Origin: Methanocaldococcaceae archaeon
GTDB lineage: Archaea; AGJL01; Methanococci; Methanococcales; Methanocaldococcaceae
Assembly: GCA_027023665.1 (NCBI GenBank)
Contig: JALVUY010000035.1
Span: 1 to 18,505 of the forward strand
Length of the DNA stretch: 18,505 nucleotides
Reading direction: 5' to 3'
Below, piece after piece: positions 17,088 through 18,505 of the stretch; positions within the stretch are counted from its first letter, which is position 1; the number at the start of each line of letters is the position of its first letter. The notes beneath the pieces were generated by a model, which did not search any database, was not told the DNA's origin, and worked only from the letters and a program-made list of their open reading frames with translations. A program made the translations under genes and the position numbers.

Positions 17088-18497
17088 TTAATCTTTTTTC
17101 TCTATAAACTCTCTTAAAACAGATGTGGCATAAGAGCCTTTTTTTAAACAGAACTGTAAAACATAACTATCATTTTCAATCCAATATTTCATATTGTATA
17201 TCTTTTCTACAAGTTTTCTTCTATCTCCTATAAACGAGCCAAATTCATCAATTTTAAAGTCTTCAGGTTTTAAATATTCTCTTTCATAAATTTCTCTTTC
17301 AATCTCTCCTTGTATTCCCGAGGCAAATTTTGTTTTATATCCAAATAACGCCCCAGTTGGAATATTGTCAATTAATATATCCCCTTCCAATGGTTCAAAA
17401 CCATATTCATATCTTTTATTTATTATTTCATTAAAAAGATAGGATTGATAAGCGTTTATAAACATACATCTCAGATAAGGAGGTAAAATCATAAATGCCT
17501 TTTTATAATCTTCAGTTTCAATATATGCTTTAATCATTCTCCTCTCATAAAAGAAGCATCTTGGAAATTTCTTATATGCCTCTTTAAAGTTTTCTTCATC
17601 TACTAATTCTCTCGCTAATTTTGATTTCTCATCATCATAAGGTAATGGAGTCCCACAGTATGCATGAAAGGCCGCTTCCCAATCTCTTTCTATTATAAAT
17701 TTTCCAACTATGTGTGTTATAGGTCTCGTAGATCCGAATCTTTGAATTCCATAGTAATTTAGAAAGTATTTTAATTTACACAACTCATTTAAAGTTTTCT
17801 CTAACTCTTCTCCTTTAATCTCTGGATTTCTAACTCTTATAGTAAATCTATTTCCCCACAAATCCCCTAATCTTATTTTTTTATTTGTCTTTTGGAAATC
17901 TCTTAACACAATGCCCTTAATTTTAACTTTCATTAAATCTTCCAACTTTACATTAAAACAACCTACTCTTTGAGTGGTTATGGCATACTTATCTTTATTT
18001 CCAGCAAATCCAAAATGTTTTCTTTGCTTTCCAACTCTATTAGCTATTTCTCTAATCGCATCCAAAGTAGTCCAGTTTCTTTTTTCTAATGTAAAATGTA
18101 TGTAATTCCCTTTCCAATTTTCCTCATCTTTAAATTTTATACTTTTACCAACCTCTAAAATAATTCCTTCGGGAGTTATTTCCTCAACAATAAAGTCCTC
18201 AGGATACTTTTTAATTTCTCCTCCAGTGTATAAGTTAGACAAATATTTATTCATATTTAAAGGCATCTCTTTTAGTTTTTCTTTAATTCTACTGTCTCTT
18301 AATTTTTTTCTGTATTTTTTTAATTTTTCTTTTAAATTTTTCTCACTTTCTTCTTTTCTTTTCTTTATTGCTTTGTGATTGAAGTTTTTTATTTTAAAAT
18401 ATTCTTTAATAAATTCTTCAGTTTTTATTTTTTTACCATCTACATATATATATTCAGGATTTTTTTCTTTATCAAAATTTAAGTCAATTTTTTCCAC
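17088..18497 (-). CDS. truD: tRNA pseudouridine synthase D, N-terminally extended; start uncertain
   Basis: Converts a uridine of tRNA (position 13 in the family) to pseudouridine. Family marks are TGGEIKKYPEDFIVEEI (about 91-107), HFTLEKRNWTTLDAI and the catalytic loop HFGFAGNKDKYAITTQRVG with D169. NYYGIQRFGSTRPITH and NAYQSYLFNEI follow further on. The TRUD insertion domain lies in between. Most TruD proteins begin near the NMNKYLSNLYTGGEI stretch (about residue 81). Here about 80 strongly charged residues precede it, with a Lys/Glu-rich helix at about 36-78. The frame opens with a GTG at 18497, eight bases from the window end, and has no ribosome binding site in view. The true start may therefore lie outside. 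The stop is nine bases from that of MBF1. Confidence 0.88.
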   Translation of the reverse strand: MEKIDLNFDKEKNPEYIYVDGKKIKTEEFIKEYFKIKNFNHKAIKKRKEESEKNLKEKLKKYRKKLRDSRIKEKLKEMPLNMNKYLSNLYTGGEIKKYPEDFIVEEITPEGIILEVGKSIKFKDEENWKGNYIHFTLEKRNWTTLDAIREIANRVGKQRKHFGFAGNKDKYAITTQRVGCFNVKLEDLMKVKIKGIVLRDFQKTNKKIRLGDLWGNRFTIRVRNPEIKGEELEKTLNELCKLKYFLNYYGIQRFGSTRPITHIVGKFIIERDWEAAFHAYCGTPLPYDDEKSKLARELVDEENFKEAYKKFPRCFFYERRMIKAYIETEDYKKAFMILPPYLRCMFINAYQSYLFNEIINKRYEYGFEPLEGDILIDNIPTGALFGYKTKFASGIQGEIEREIYEREYLKPEDFKIDEFGSFIGDRRKLVEKIYNMKYWIENDSYVLQFCLKKGSYATSVLREFIEKKD

Positions 18498-18505
18498 TCT
18501 AAATC

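Overview
The window is very AT-rich archaeal DNA with short GGTG-type ribosome binding sites. Its proteins closely resemble those of hyperthermophilic methanogens of the genus Methanocaldococcus: MfnB of methanofuran synthesis, archaeal CarS, archaeal-type PheT, an archaeal aspartate kinase with two ACT domains, MBF1 and TruD. Gene content overlaps Methanocaldococcus jannaschii, but from memory the neighbouring blocks lie far apart in that genome. A related species with rearranged order is therefore more likely than M. jannaschii itself.

Layout. 1-2069 (minus): a carS - ACT-domain regulator - homoserine dehydrogenase operon, with the last gene cut by the window edge. 2216-4129 (plus): a PP-loop ATPase and a CobT-family protein. 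4130-4592: a 463 bp intergenic stretch between convergent genes. It holds a promoter-bearing hairpin, a GC-rich segment that folds into a consistent multi-branched RNA, and two diverged direct repeats. 4593-5300 (minus): mfnB. 5516-8608 (plus): glmM, glmU and dut. 8713-10049 (plus): a membrane-anchored, sequon-rich surface protein and a GH114/TM1410-like lipoprotein, one base overlapping. 10059-10952 (minus): thrB. 10983-11360: a second unusual intergenic stretch packed with hairpins. 11361-14268 (minus): the pheT - DUF483 - trkA operon. 14530-16276 (plus): lysC and a small TPR protein. 16296-16475 (minus): a 59-residue protein. 16578-17078 (plus): MBF1. 17088-18497 (minus): truD, whose start may lie beyond the window.

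How the genes fit together. Three enzymes of the aspartate-to-threonine route are present on separate transcripts: LysC, homoserine dehydrogenase with its probable ACT regulator, and homoserine kinase. GlmM and GlmU make UDP-GlcNAc for surface glycans. The secreted pair just downstream could act on such glycans, although that link rests only on proximity. CarS serves archaeal lipid synthesis, MfnB serves methanofuran, and the CobT-like protein probably serves cobamide assembly.

The most unusual DNA is in the two GC-rich intergenic stretches. The first is a good candidate for an uncharacterised structured RNA gene. The second looks like a composite of duplicated hairpins and a nested palindrome, possibly the relic of a small mobile element. 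No complete transposon, CRISPR array, rRNA or tRNA gene was recognised.
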